7,013 nt of DNA from Anaerotignum sp. GTDB taxonomy: Bacteria; Bacillota; Clostridia; Lachnospirales; Anaerotignaceae. How positions within the stretch are numbered: the stretch's first letter is position 1; the number at the start of each line of letters is the position of its first letter. Shown piece after piece: positions 1 to 5,541 of this stretch. Below the pieces are notes generated by a model. It worked only from the letters and a program-made list of their open reading frames with translations, had not been told where the DNA came from and made no database searches. Both the position numbers and the translations under genes were made by a program. The stretch is taken from positions 1 to 7,013 of the forward strand of contig JAFRZQ010000242.1 of the NCBI GenBank assembly GCA_017442465.1, given 5' to 3'.

Positions 1-92
1 ATGGGGTAAATGGTAGCTACTTCTGTAAATGCATAAGAGATATATGCAGCAGCTTCATTACCGTCCATGGTTTTCATGATTTTTGTGCTCAT
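1..92 (-). CDS. nifJ: Pyruvate:ferredoxin (flavodoxin) oxidoreductase, N-terminal fragment
   Basis: Only the first 30 codons lie in the window; the gene runs off the left edge. On the minus strand they read MSTKIMKTMDGNEAAAYISY followed by AFTEVATIYP. This is the recognisable N-terminus of homodimeric pyruvate:ferredoxin oxidoreductase: the MDGN-AAA--SYAFTEVA-IYP block begins the first thiamine-diphosphate-associated domain. The enzyme is cytoplasmic. It converts pyruvate and CoA to acetyl-CoA and CO2 while reducing ferredoxin or flavodoxin, a central step of anaerobic fermentation. The ATG at 92-90 is chosen because AAAGGAG (109-103 on the minus strand) lies 10 bases upstream. The gene is divergent from the 302-1231 gene and has its own promoter at 224-196. 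The family assignment rests on 30 residues, but the block is distinctive. The cofactor sites and Fe-S clusters lie outside the window. Confidence 0.85.
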   Translation of the reverse strand, partial: MSTKIMKTMDGNEAAAYISYAFTEVATIYP

Positions 93-145
93 GGATGAAA
101 AACTCCTTTCATATAGTTTTAAATAAATGACTTGTGAGTTTCCTG

Positions 146-179
146 TGGAGAACTGCCGTGAAATGGGCATTCTTCTCCA
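146..179 (-). promoter_or_regulatory. Imperfect hairpin in the nifJ leader
   Basis: TGGAGAA (146-152) pairs perfectly with TTCTCCA (173-179). Inside it, TGCC (154-157) pairs with GGCA (166-169), leaving an 8-base loop and a 1-by-3 internal loop, for 11 pairs in all. It lies just downstream of the predicted nifJ start site, so it would be near the 5' end of that transcript. There is no T-tract on either side, so it is not an intrinsic terminator. A role in transcript stability or as a protein-binding site is possible but not shown. Confidence 0.35.
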
Positions 180-195
180 TCATTTGTACAATTTA

Positions 196-224
196 ATGTT
201 AGAATATTTCAATTTTTTTGTCAA
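196..224 (-). promoter_or_regulatory. Probable sigma-A-type promoter of nifJ
   Basis: Read on the minus strand, a perfect -35 box TTGACA (224-219) is followed after 17 bases by TAACAT (201-196), which matches 4 of 6 bases of the -10 consensus. Transcription would begin near position 189 and give a leader of about 95 bases. The spacing and the perfect -35 make this the best promoter candidate in the divergent intergenic region. I could not find a comparably good plus-strand promoter for the 302-1231 gene. Confidence 0.6.
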
Positions 225-301
225 TGAAGTATGCGTGTGTTTTGTGTACAAAATAAGGTACTTTTGCCTTTTCTGGCAGGGATTTCGGGGAGGGGCCATA
301 T

Positions 302-1231
302 TTGAAAACAGCGAAAATCAGATTTCTGGAAAAAGGGGAAGCGGCAAGGCTGCCCAAAGGGATGAAACTGCTGCCAAAAGCGGTGCAGCAAAAATACATA
401 GAGACCTGCGGCTTTTATCGGCTGACAGCGGAGCGGGATGTCTTAACCGGTATTCTGCAGACGGAAGCGGAGAACGGCATGGTGCAGGTCTGGCGGAAAA
501 ATGCTGTGAAGCTGATGGAACGGCTGAAAAAAGAAGGGATAGAGATCGTTATCCCACCCATAGAGGGAGAATTACCGAGAGATATCCTGCCCTTTGCGGA
601 AGGCAGAAAGCTGACGAATCTCTTCGCTTTCGAGGGGGCGGCGGAAGCCTTGCGCAGACAGGGGAAAAATCCGGAGGAGTGTCGATACCTTATGGTGGGA
701 GGAAATGAGGATGCATGGAGAGCTGCCCTGACTTCCATGGGTAATGAAGTGAATCATCTGGCCATTTTTACCCTTGACCCGGACAGTGCGAAGGAACTGA
801 TTCAGGAATTATTTGAAGAACGGGGGCTGATGACGGAAGTCTTTTCTTCTCCGAAAAATCAGGTGTTTTCTCAGGCGGATGTGGTGTTTGGCTGCGGCAT
901 GGAGCAGCGGGCCTATGAGTTTATGCTGAAAGAGGGGACGATCTGGATCGATTTAGCCGGAAATCGCCCTGTGCTGCGGCGGCTCATGGAAAAACGGCCC
1001 GATGTAGTTGCTGTGGATGGGTTCTTTTTCAAAAAAGACGGTTTGCAGACAGAGGGGCGGTTTGCGGAAGCGGAGGCCTTCCTTTCCTGCCCGATTTTTC
1101 GGGAAAATTTTCGGTTTTCATTGGCAGAAGCTGCCAGAAATGAGATGTTATGTGAATTGCAGGAGAAGGGATATGCCGTTTCCGGCTTTTCTGCACTGGG
1201 AAAACGGGTGAAAATCCGCAGAAACCCTTGA
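302..1231 (+). CDS. Uncharacterised protein with a degenerate Rossmann-like segment
   Basis: I do not recognise this 309-residue protein as a named enzyme. Its start is TTG at 302, chosen because a GGGGAGGGG run (287-295) gives GGAGG 8 bases upstream and no ATG with a comparable site is near. No signal peptide or membrane helix is visible, so it is probably cytoplasmic. Residues 129-160 run from a hydrophobic strand (YLMVGGN) through a helix to a second strand (HLAIFTLDP). They are followed by a VFSQADVVFGCG strand (188-199) and GTIWIDLAGNRPVL (212-225). This order resembles the NAD(P)-binding half of shikimate dehydrogenase or glutamyl-tRNA reductase, but the usual GxGxxG loop is replaced by GGNEDAW, so nucleotide binding is doubtful. 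The C-terminus is basic (KRVKIRR). It stands alone between divergent nifJ and the greA promoter, which begins 18 bases after its stop. Confidence 0.8.
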   Translation: MKTAKIRFLEKGEAARLPKGMKLLPKAVQQKYIETCGFYRLTAERDVLTGILQTEAENGMVQVWRKNAVKLMERLKKEGIEIVIPPIEGELPRDILPFAEGRKLTNLFAFEGAAEALRRQGKNPEECRYLMVGGNEDAWRAALTSMGNEVNHLAIFTLDPDSAKELIQELFEERGLMTEVFSSPKNQVFSQADVVFGCGMEQRAYEFMLKEGTIWIDLAGNRPVLRRLMEKRPDVVAVDGFFFKKDGLQTEGRFAEAEAFLSCPIFRENFRFSLAEAARNEMLCELQEKGYAVSGFSALGKRVKIRRNP

Positions 1232-1248
1232 ATTTACAAGGAAAAACA

Positions 1249-1278
1249 TTGACAAAGGATAGAAAAGTGGTATATAAT
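1249..1278 (+). promoter_or_regulatory. Strong housekeeping promoter for greA-lysS
   Basis: TTGACA (1249-1254) and TATAAT (1273-1278) both match the sigma-A consensus exactly, with an 18-base spacer. An overlapping register, TGG then TATATA at 1268-1276, could act as an extended -10. Transcription would start near 1284-1286, giving a greA leader of about 87 bases. Perfect boxes fit the high expression expected of greA and lysS. Confidence 0.85.
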
Positions 1279-1292
1279 CTATCAATGGTTCA

Positions 1293-1320
1293 GGAGGGGA
1301 ATAAAAAACCCTCCGTTTTT
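1293..1320 (+). terminator. Intrinsic terminator or attenuator inside the greA leader
   Basis: GGAGGG (1293-1298) pairs perfectly with CCCTCC (1309-1314) around a 10-base A-rich loop and is followed by GTTTTT (1315-1320). It lies downstream of the 1249-1278 promoter and upstream of the greA ribosome binding site, so it can stop transcripts from the 302-1231 gene and also shorten those started at the greA promoter. The stem is only 6 bp, so termination is probably partial. A premature transcript would be only about 35 bases long. Confidence 0.6.
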
Positions 1321-1371
1321 CCTTGTAATAAGGAAGCATATAAAGTGATTAGATTAGGAGTGACATTACCC

Positions 1372-1848
1372 ATGGCAGAAAAGAAAGTTGTACTGACTTA
1401 TGAAGGTCTGAAAAACATGGAAGCAGAACTGGAAAACCTGAAAACAGTTCGCAGAAAAGACGTAGCTGAAAAAATCAAAGAAGCAAGAGGTCAGGGCGAC
1501 CTTTCCGAAAACGCCGAATATGATGCTGCAAAAGAAGAACAGGCTGAAATCGAAGCAAGAATCGTTCAGCTGGAAAAAATGCTGAGAAATGCAGAAGTCA
1601 TCGATGAAGAAGGCGGCGCAAAGGATACTATCAGCCTGGGTGCAACAGTAACCGTGCTGGATGTGGAATTTGAAGAAGAAATGGAATACACGATCGTTGG
1701 TTCCGCAGAAGCTGACCCCATGAACGGCAGAATCTCCAACGAATCTCCCGTAGGTATGGCACTGATCGGCCATAAGGAAGGCGATTCCGTTTCCATCGAT
1801 ACACCCGACGGCGAAGCGATCTTCAAGGTACTGAAAATCAAAAAGTAA
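1372..1848 (+). CDS. greA: Transcription elongation factor GreA
   Basis: GreA enters the secondary channel of RNA polymerase and stimulates cleavage of the 3' end of backtracked RNA, which restarts stalled elongation. The 158-residue product has the usual family length. Residues 1-75 form the N-terminal coiled coil, whose tip carries GDLSENAEYDAA (42-53); D43 and E46 match the acidic pair that places the catalytic metal. Residues 80-158 form the FKBP-like C-terminal domain, with the family's NESPVGMALIGHKEGD block at 123-138. The ATG at 1372 follows AGGAG (1356-1360) by 11 bases. The frame stays open back to 1228, but that extension covers the promoter and leader terminator and has no ribosome binding site, so the longer start is rejected. 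lysS follows after 42 bases with no terminator between, which indicates co-transcription. Confidence 0.97.
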   Translation: MAEKKVVLTYEGLKNMEAELENLKTVRRKDVAEKIKEARGQGDLSENAEYDAAKEEQAEIEARIVQLEKMLRNAEVIDEEGGAKDTISLGATVTVLDVEFEEEMEYTIVGSAEADPMNGRISNESPVGMALIGHKEGDSVSIDTPDGEAIFKVLKIKK

Positions 1849-1890
1849 TTTTTCTATAGAAACAAAAGTAACAAAAGGAGGTACACCAAA

Positions 1891-3393
1891 GTGGCAGAAG
1901 AAAACAAAGAAGTTCTGGAACTGACCCAGCAGGAACTGAGCGAACAGAACAGAATTAGACGCGAAAAACTGGCACAGATGCAGGAAGAAGGCAAAGACCC
2001 CTTCCAGATCGTAAAATATGACGTAACACACCACAGCGACGAAATCAAAAATGCTTTCGAAGAACTGGAAGGCAAAGATGTTTGTATCGCTGGCCGTATG
2101 ATGAGCAAACGTATCATGGGTAAGGCATCCTTCTGCAATATCCAGGACAGAAACGGCAACATGCAGTCCTATGTAAGCAAAAACGACATCGGCGAAGAAG
2201 CTTACGCTGCATTCAAAAAATACGACATCGGTGATATCATCGGTATCAAAGGCTTCGTATTCAAAACAAAAACAGGCGAAATTTCCGTACACGCAAAAGA
2301 AGTAGTACTGCTGAGCAAATCCCTGCAGGTACTGCCCGAAAAATTCCACGGTCTGAAAGACCAGGAACTGCGTTACAGACAGAGATATGTTGACCTGATC
2401 GTGAACCCCGAATCCAGAGATACATTCATCAAACGTTCCAGAATCATCACAGAAATCAGAAAATTCCTGGATTCCAAGGGCTTCCTGGAAGTTGAAACAC
2501 CTGTACTGCAGACAATCCCCGGCGGTGCGTCCGCAAGACCTTTCATCACACACCATAACACACTTGATATCGATATGTACTGCCGTATCGCTCTGGAACT
2601 GCCCCTGAAGAGACTGATCGTTGGTGGCTTTGAAAGAGTATACGAAATCGGCCGTGTATTCAGAAACGAAGGTATCTCCGTTCGTCATAACCCTGAATTT
2701 ACACTGATGGAACTGTATCAGGCGTACACAGATTACAACGGTATGATGGATATCACAGAAGATATGTTCCGTACAGTAGCACAGAACGTTCTGGGCACAA
2801 CAACAGTGAACTATGGCGGCCACGAAATCAAACTGGGCGAACCCTTCGCAAGAATCACAATGGTTGATGCTGTAAAACAGCACACAGGTATCGACTTCGA
2901 CCAGGTGAAAGACACAGAAGAAGCGAAAGCCATCGCAAAAGAAAAAGGCGTGGAATTTGAAGATCGTCACCAGAAAGGCGATATCCTGAACCTGTTCTTC
3001 GAAGAATTCGTAGAACATAACCTGATCCAGCCTACATTTATCATTGACTATCCCGTTGAAATCTCTCCTCTGACAAAGAGAAAACCCGATAAACCCGAAT
3101 TCACAGAAAGATTCGAACTGTTTATCGTTGGTAGAGAATACGGCAATGCTTACTCCGAACTGAATGACCCCATCGACCAGAGATCTCGTTTCGAATATCA
3201 GGAATTCCTGAGAGAAAACGGCGATGATGAAGCGAATATGATCGATGAAGACTTCCTGACAGCTCTGGAATATGGTATGCCTCCTACAGGCGGTCTGGGT
3301 GTGGGTATCGATAGATTCGTAATGCTGCTGACAGAATCCGTTTCCATTCGTGATGTCATTTTGTTCCCTACAATGAAACCAATCAACGACTAA
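1891..3393 (+). CDS. lysS: Lysyl-tRNA synthetase, class II
   Basis: This cytoplasmic enzyme activates lysine with ATP and attaches it to tRNA-Lys. The 500-residue length is normal for the bacterial class II form. After a charged N-terminal helix, residues 62-150 form the OB-fold anticodon-binding domain (VCIAGRMMSKRIMGKASF). The catalytic domain shows motif 1 (KGFLEVETPVL, 196-206), motif 2 (FRNEGISVRHNPEFT, 257-271) and motif 3 (GGLGVGIDRFVMLL, 467-480). The ISPLTKRKP segment (391-399) and the terminal RDVILFPTMKP also fit the family. The start is GTG at 1891, supported by AAAGGAGGT (1874-1882) 8 bases upstream. Codon choice is strongly biased: Leu is almost always CTG, Thr is mostly ACA, and TTA, CTA and TCA are nearly absent. 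It is most likely expressed from the promoter at 1249-1278. The nearest strong terminator is at 3537-3579. Confidence 0.98.
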   Translation: MAEENKEVLELTQQELSEQNRIRREKLAQMQEEGKDPFQIVKYDVTHHSDEIKNAFEELEGKDVCIAGRMMSKRIMGKASFCNIQDRNGNMQSYVSKNDIGEEAYAAFKKYDIGDIIGIKGFVFKTKTGEISVHAKEVVLLSKSLQVLPEKFHGLKDQELRYRQRYVDLIVNPESRDTFIKRSRIITEIRKFLDSKGFLEVETPVLQTIPGGASARPFITHHNTLDIDMYCRIALELPLKRLIVGGFERVYEIGRVFRNEGISVRHNPEFTLMELYQAYTDYNGMMDITEDMFRTVAQNVLGTTTVNYGGHEIKLGEPFARITMVDAVKQHTGIDFDQVKDTEEAKAIAKEKGVEFEDRHQKGDILNLFFEEFVEHNLIQPTFIIDYPVEISPLTKRKPDKPEFTERFELFIVGREYGNAYSELNDPIDQRSRFEYQEFLRENGDDEANMIDEDFLTALEYGMPPTGGLGVGIDRFVMLLTESVSIRDVILFPTMKPIND

Positions 3394-3483
3394 ATGTTGA
3401 TTTTTCGGGCTTTTCAGAGTGTCCGTGTTGGCTACTACAACGATTACTACAACAAATTCGTGAAGAATGGTGTAGAAATATGA
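3394..3483 (+). other. 29-codon reading stretch after lysS, possible gene remnant
   Basis: Immediately after the lysS TAA, in the same frame, an ATG at 3394 opens 29 codons ending in TGA at 3481-3483. The second half reads VGYYNDYYNKFVKNGVEI. It uses TAC, AAC, TTC and GGC codons like the highly expressed genes to the left and unlike the element genes to the right. There is no ribosome binding site, so independent translation is unlikely except by reinitiation. It contains a direct repeat TACTACAAC (3433-3441 and 3445-3453), and CTACTACA (3432-3439) has an inverted copy TGTAGTAG (3490-3497). It could be the tail of a decayed chromosomal gene, an attachment-site region, or chance. I recognise no family. 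Confidence 0.25.
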
Positions 3484-3536
3484 AGTAAATGTAGTAGAAA
3501 AAAGTTTTGAACCCAACAGAATAATGATTAAAGATC

Positions 3537-3579
3537 AAGGACTTTCCTTTAGAAAAAATCTAAGGGAAAGTCCTTTTTT
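3537..3579 (+). terminator. Strong intrinsic terminator between lysS and the element
   Basis: GGACTTTCCTTTAGA (3539-3553) pairs with TCTAAGGGAAAGTCC (3559-3573) around an AAAAA loop. This gives 15 pairs with one T-G wobble, extended by AA-TT (3537-3538 with 3574-3575), and a six-T tract follows (3574-3579). It is well placed to end the greA-lysS transcript. It also lies only 36 bases before the repA start codon, so it shields repA from chromosomal read-through. Confidence 0.9.
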
Positions 3580-3615
3580 CATTTGCAATATGGGAAAGGC
3601 TGGGAGGGACACAAT

Positions 3616-4554
3616 ATGAGTATACAATTTGATTATTACTATGGAAGGGAAGCCGAGCAATTTGCGTTTTATCAGGTGCCGAAGTTTCTTTTTAAGGATG
3701 AACGGTTCAAGAAATTATCCAGCGATGCCAAAATCCTGTATGGAATTATGCTGGATCGAATGTCGCTGTCTGTGAAAAACAGATGGTTTGACGAGCATAA
3801 TCGGGTCTACATATATTATGCGACCGCAAGCATTATGGAAGATCTGGGTTGTGCGAAAGAGAAATGCACAAAAGTAGTTTCTGAGCTTAAGGAAATTGGT
3901 CTGATCGAGAAGAAACGGCAAGGACTTGGAAAGCCTGACAAAATCTTTGTGAAGAATTTTATTTCTGTTGAATCTGGGACAGGGGATTGCCTGCAGCATC
4001 CAGAAGTTCGGAAATCAAACTTCAAGGATACGGAAAATCCGACTTCTGGAAGTTCGATGGGCAAAACTGCGGAAAGCGGAAAATCGAACACGAATAATAC
4101 TGAGAAGAATAATACTGATTCCAACGATACTGAATCTAATCTTATCGTATGTGAAAGTGATGAGATGAGAGAAGATGTGATTTACGGGCAGATCATCAAG
4201 GAAAATATAGCTTATGATGATTTGTTGACAGTGTACCCACAAGAAGAAGCCGCCATTGAGGGTATTTATGACCTGATTTTGGATACTGTGATTTCCCAAA
4301 GTGATGAAATCATTGTTGCCAGCAGCAAATATCCTGCGGATCTGGTAAAAAGTAAATTCCTGAAGCTGAATTATAGCCATGTGGAATATGTTTTGGAATG
4401 CCTGCAGAAAAATACCAGTGCGGTAAAAAATATGAAAAAGTACCTGTTGGCTGCATTGTTCAACGCACCGTCAACGATGGACAGTTATTACAGAGCACAG
4501 GTGAATCACGATATGCCCCAGTTTGCTCAGAACAGAAAATATCCGAAAGACTGA
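3616..4554 (+). CDS. repA: RepA_N-family replication initiator
   Basis: The 312-residue protein belongs to the RepA_N initiators of low-GC Gram-positive plasmids and integrative elements, which bind an origin and start theta-type replication. Residues 5-117 are the conserved winged-helix domain, starting FDYYYGREAEQFAFYQVPKF, with LSSDAKILYGIMLDRMSLS (35-53) and VYIYYATASIMEDLGCA (64-80). Residues 118-180 are a polar Asn/Thr/Ser-rich linker. Residues 185-300 match the C-terminal domain usual in clostridial versions, ending LLAALFNAP and YYRAQVNHDM. The ATG at 3616 follows GGGAGGG (3602-3608) by 7 bases; an in-frame TTG at 3583 abuts the terminator and has no site. No clear promoter lies between that terminator and the gene. 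The family is clear; the gene symbol follows family usage. Confidence 0.9.
   Translation: MSIQFDYYYGREAEQFAFYQVPKFLFKDERFKKLSSDAKILYGIMLDRMSLSVKNRWFDEHNRVYIYYATASIMEDLGCAKEKCTKVVSELKEIGLIEKKRQGLGKPDKIFVKNFISVESGTGDCLQHPEVRKSNFKDTENPTSGSSMGKTAESGKSNTNNTEKNNTDSNDTESNLIVCESDEMREDVIYGQIIKENIAYDDLLTVYPQEEAAIEGIYDLILDTVISQSDEIIVASSKYPADLVKSKFLKLNYSHVEYVLECLQKNTSAVKNMKKYLLAALFNAPSTMDSYYRAQVNHDMPQFAQNRKYPKD
4003..4118 (+). repeat. Direct and inverted repeats inside repA, candidate intragenic origin
   Basis: The linker-coding part of repA holds imperfect direct copies CGGAAATCAAACTTC (4009-4023), CGGAAAATCCGACTTC (4031-4046) and CGGAAAATCGAAC (4077-4089). An exact 12-base repeat GAATAATACTGA occurs at 4092-4103 and 4107-4118. 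GAAGTT (4003-4008) and AACTTC (4018-4023) form an inverted pair. In studied RepA_N plasmids the origin repeats lie within the central part of the rep gene, so this is where an origin would be expected. The same repeats could arise simply from a low-complexity protein linker. Confidence 0.4.
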
Positions 4555-4570
4555 ATTTTGTCGGGGGTTA

Positions 4571-4615
4571 GGAATGATTGAAAATCATTCCGTAAGGGGG
4601 CGGGTTAGACCCCTT
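4571..4615 (+). terminator. Tandem hairpins after repA, possible weak terminator
   Basis: GGAATGATT (4571-4579) and AATCATTCC (4583-4591) form a perfect 9-bp stem with a 3-base loop, starting 16 bases after the repA stop. A second stem, AAGGGG (4594-4599) with CCCCTT (4610-4615), follows at once and is succeeded by TGGATTTTC. The T-run is short and interrupted, so termination would be inefficient. The pair may instead belong to the oriT structure that follows. Confidence 0.4.
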
Positions 4616-4617
4616 GG

Positions 4618-4749
4618 ATTTTCTTTATTGGGAGCAGGGCGACCATAAAGAAAATGGGGTGTTCAGAGGGGGTAACCCTTTGGCAAGATAAACGCGCGGA
4701 GCAAGTGGTGGAAGATTGCCTGCAATCTGCCATATCTTGTATGGCAGAT
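4618..4749 (+). other. oriT: Candidate oriT: cluster of inverted repeats upstream of the relaxase
   Basis: Three inverted repeats lie within 132 bases. ATTTTCTTTAT (4618-4628) pairs with ATAAAGAAAAT (4645-4655). AGATTGC and GCAATCT (4713-4728) form a 7-bp palindrome with a 2-base centre. ATCTGCCATA (4725-4734) pairs with TATGGCAGAT (4740-4749) around TCTTG. The last two share bases 4725-4728, so their hairpins exclude each other, as described for overlapping repeats in the pMV158 oriT bound by a MobV relaxase. The stretch also holds GGGGGTAACCCTTTGGCAAG (4669-4688 region). I do not see the pMV158 nick consensus, so the nick site is not assigned. Placement directly upstream of the relaxase supports the call. 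Confidence 0.45.
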
Positions 4750-4782
4750 CAGAAATATGATAGTTCTGGAAGGAGTGAGATT

Positions 4783-5541
4783 ATGGCAAGCGTAGAAAAA
4801 TTTACCCATGGGGCTGTGGTGAATCAGCTACGGCATTGCAACAGAGAAATCGAAAATGATAATAACAAGGACATCGATCCTAACAGAACACATCTGAATT
4901 TTTCTCTCACGCCTGAAAGGAATATGAGTGATCTGGCGTATTACAAACAAAGAAAAGAAGAACTGTATTGCTATGGACGAGCTGATGTGAAAACGATGGC
5001 TGGCTGGATCGTGACGGCTCCGGCAGAACTAAAGACTAGAGAAGAAGAAATTACCTTTTTCAAGAGCACATATCAGTTTTTGGAAAACCGATACGGAAAA
5101 GAAAATGTGATTAGTGCCACCGTTCATTATGACGAGGGGAAAATGGAGAAATGCAAAGACCGCTGGGGCGAGTACCTCAGAGATGAAAATGGAGAAATCA
5201 GAAAAGAACTGATGCTTGGCAGACCGCATCTACATTTTAATTTCATTCCTGTAGTCGATGATAAAAATGCAAGGCACATCCAGACCGAGAAAATATGTGC
5301 GAATGATAGGCTGAATAAAAAAGAACTACAGTACTTCCATACCGATTTGCAGAAGCATTTGGAGATCGATGGCATAGATGCAAAAGTGATTACTGGCAAA
5401 ACCAAAGCTCAGGGTAGAAACTATACTGTCGAAGAAATGAAAGAAAGATATGAAACGCAGAAAGAATTGGAACGGCTCAGAGAGATAGAGAAGAAATATA
5501 ATCAGGTACATCAAAGAACATATAGAGAGGGGCGTTGGTAA
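4783..5541 (+). CDS. MobV / Mob_Pre family relaxase, compact variant
   Basis: A relaxase nicks one strand at oriT and carries its 5' end into the recipient cell. This 252-residue protein shows the Mob_Pre pattern: RHCNRE (17-22), DIDPNRTHLNFSL (30-42), then TVHYDE (113-118) and GRPHLHFNFIPV (146-157). H149 and H151, with the HxDE residues, would form the metal site. The catalytic residue is not assigned: in the family it is reported as a histidine or tyrosine in the N-terminal region, and H18 is a candidate. About 29 residues separate HYDE from PHLHF, where the usual family form has only a few. The ATG at 4783 follows AGGAG (4771-4775) by 7 bases; an in-frame ATG at 4654 has no site and would run through the oriT candidate. 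The C-terminus (215-246) is a charged helix, probably a coiled coil, and the long C-terminal region common in the family is absent. The downstream coupling-protein gene starts on the next base. Confidence 0.88.
   Translation: MASVEKFTHGAVVNQLRHCNREIENDNNKDIDPNRTHLNFSLTPERNMSDLAYYKQRKEELYCYGRADVKTMAGWIVTAPAELKTREEEITFFKSTYQFLENRYGKENVISATVHYDEGKMEKCKDRWGEYLRDENGEIRKELMLGRPHLHFNFIPVVDDKNARHIQTEKICANDRLNKKELQYFHTDLQKHLEIDGIDAKVITGKTKAQGRNYTVEEMKERYETQKELERLREIEKKYNQVHQRTYREGRW

Noticed and set aside
184..254. TTGTACAA (184-191) and TTGTGTACAA-like (242-251) motifs as operators between the divergent genes
   Set aside because: They share GTACAA and are palindromic or nearly so, but they are short, unequal in structure and match no operator consensus I can name with confidence.
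127..708. A 193-codon plus-strand frame overlapping the start of the 302-1231 gene
   Set aside because: It has no ribosome binding site, its product is low-complexity (Arg/Gly-rich) and frame-shifted relative to the 302-1231 gene, and it covers the nifJ promoter.
1228..1371. A 48-residue N-terminal extension of GreA starting at TTG 1228, or a leaderless start at ATG 1285
   Set aside because: The extension spans the promoter and the leader hairpin and has no ribosome binding site. GreA from 1372 has exactly the usual length and a good site upstream.
1366..3516. A 716-codon minus-strand frame without stops, opposite greA and lysS
   Set aside because: It is explained by the codon choice of the sense genes: avoiding TTA, CTA and TCA removes antisense stops in that register. 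The translation is rich in Phe, Cys, His and Asp, resembles no protein, crosses two unrelated genes, and lies opposite clear GreA and LysS families.
4654..4782. A 43-residue upstream extension of the relaxase from ATG 4654
   Set aside because: There is no Shine-Dalgarno sequence before 4654, the added residues resemble nothing in Mob_Pre proteins, and the DNA is dense in inverted repeats that fit an oriT. The start at 4783 has AGGAG at good spacing and a family-like N-terminus.
4555..4782. A CRISPR-like or tRNA-like structure in the repeat-rich intergenic region
   Set aside because: The repeats are inverted pairs of different sequence, not regularly spaced direct repeats, and no cloverleaf with a T-arm can be drawn.
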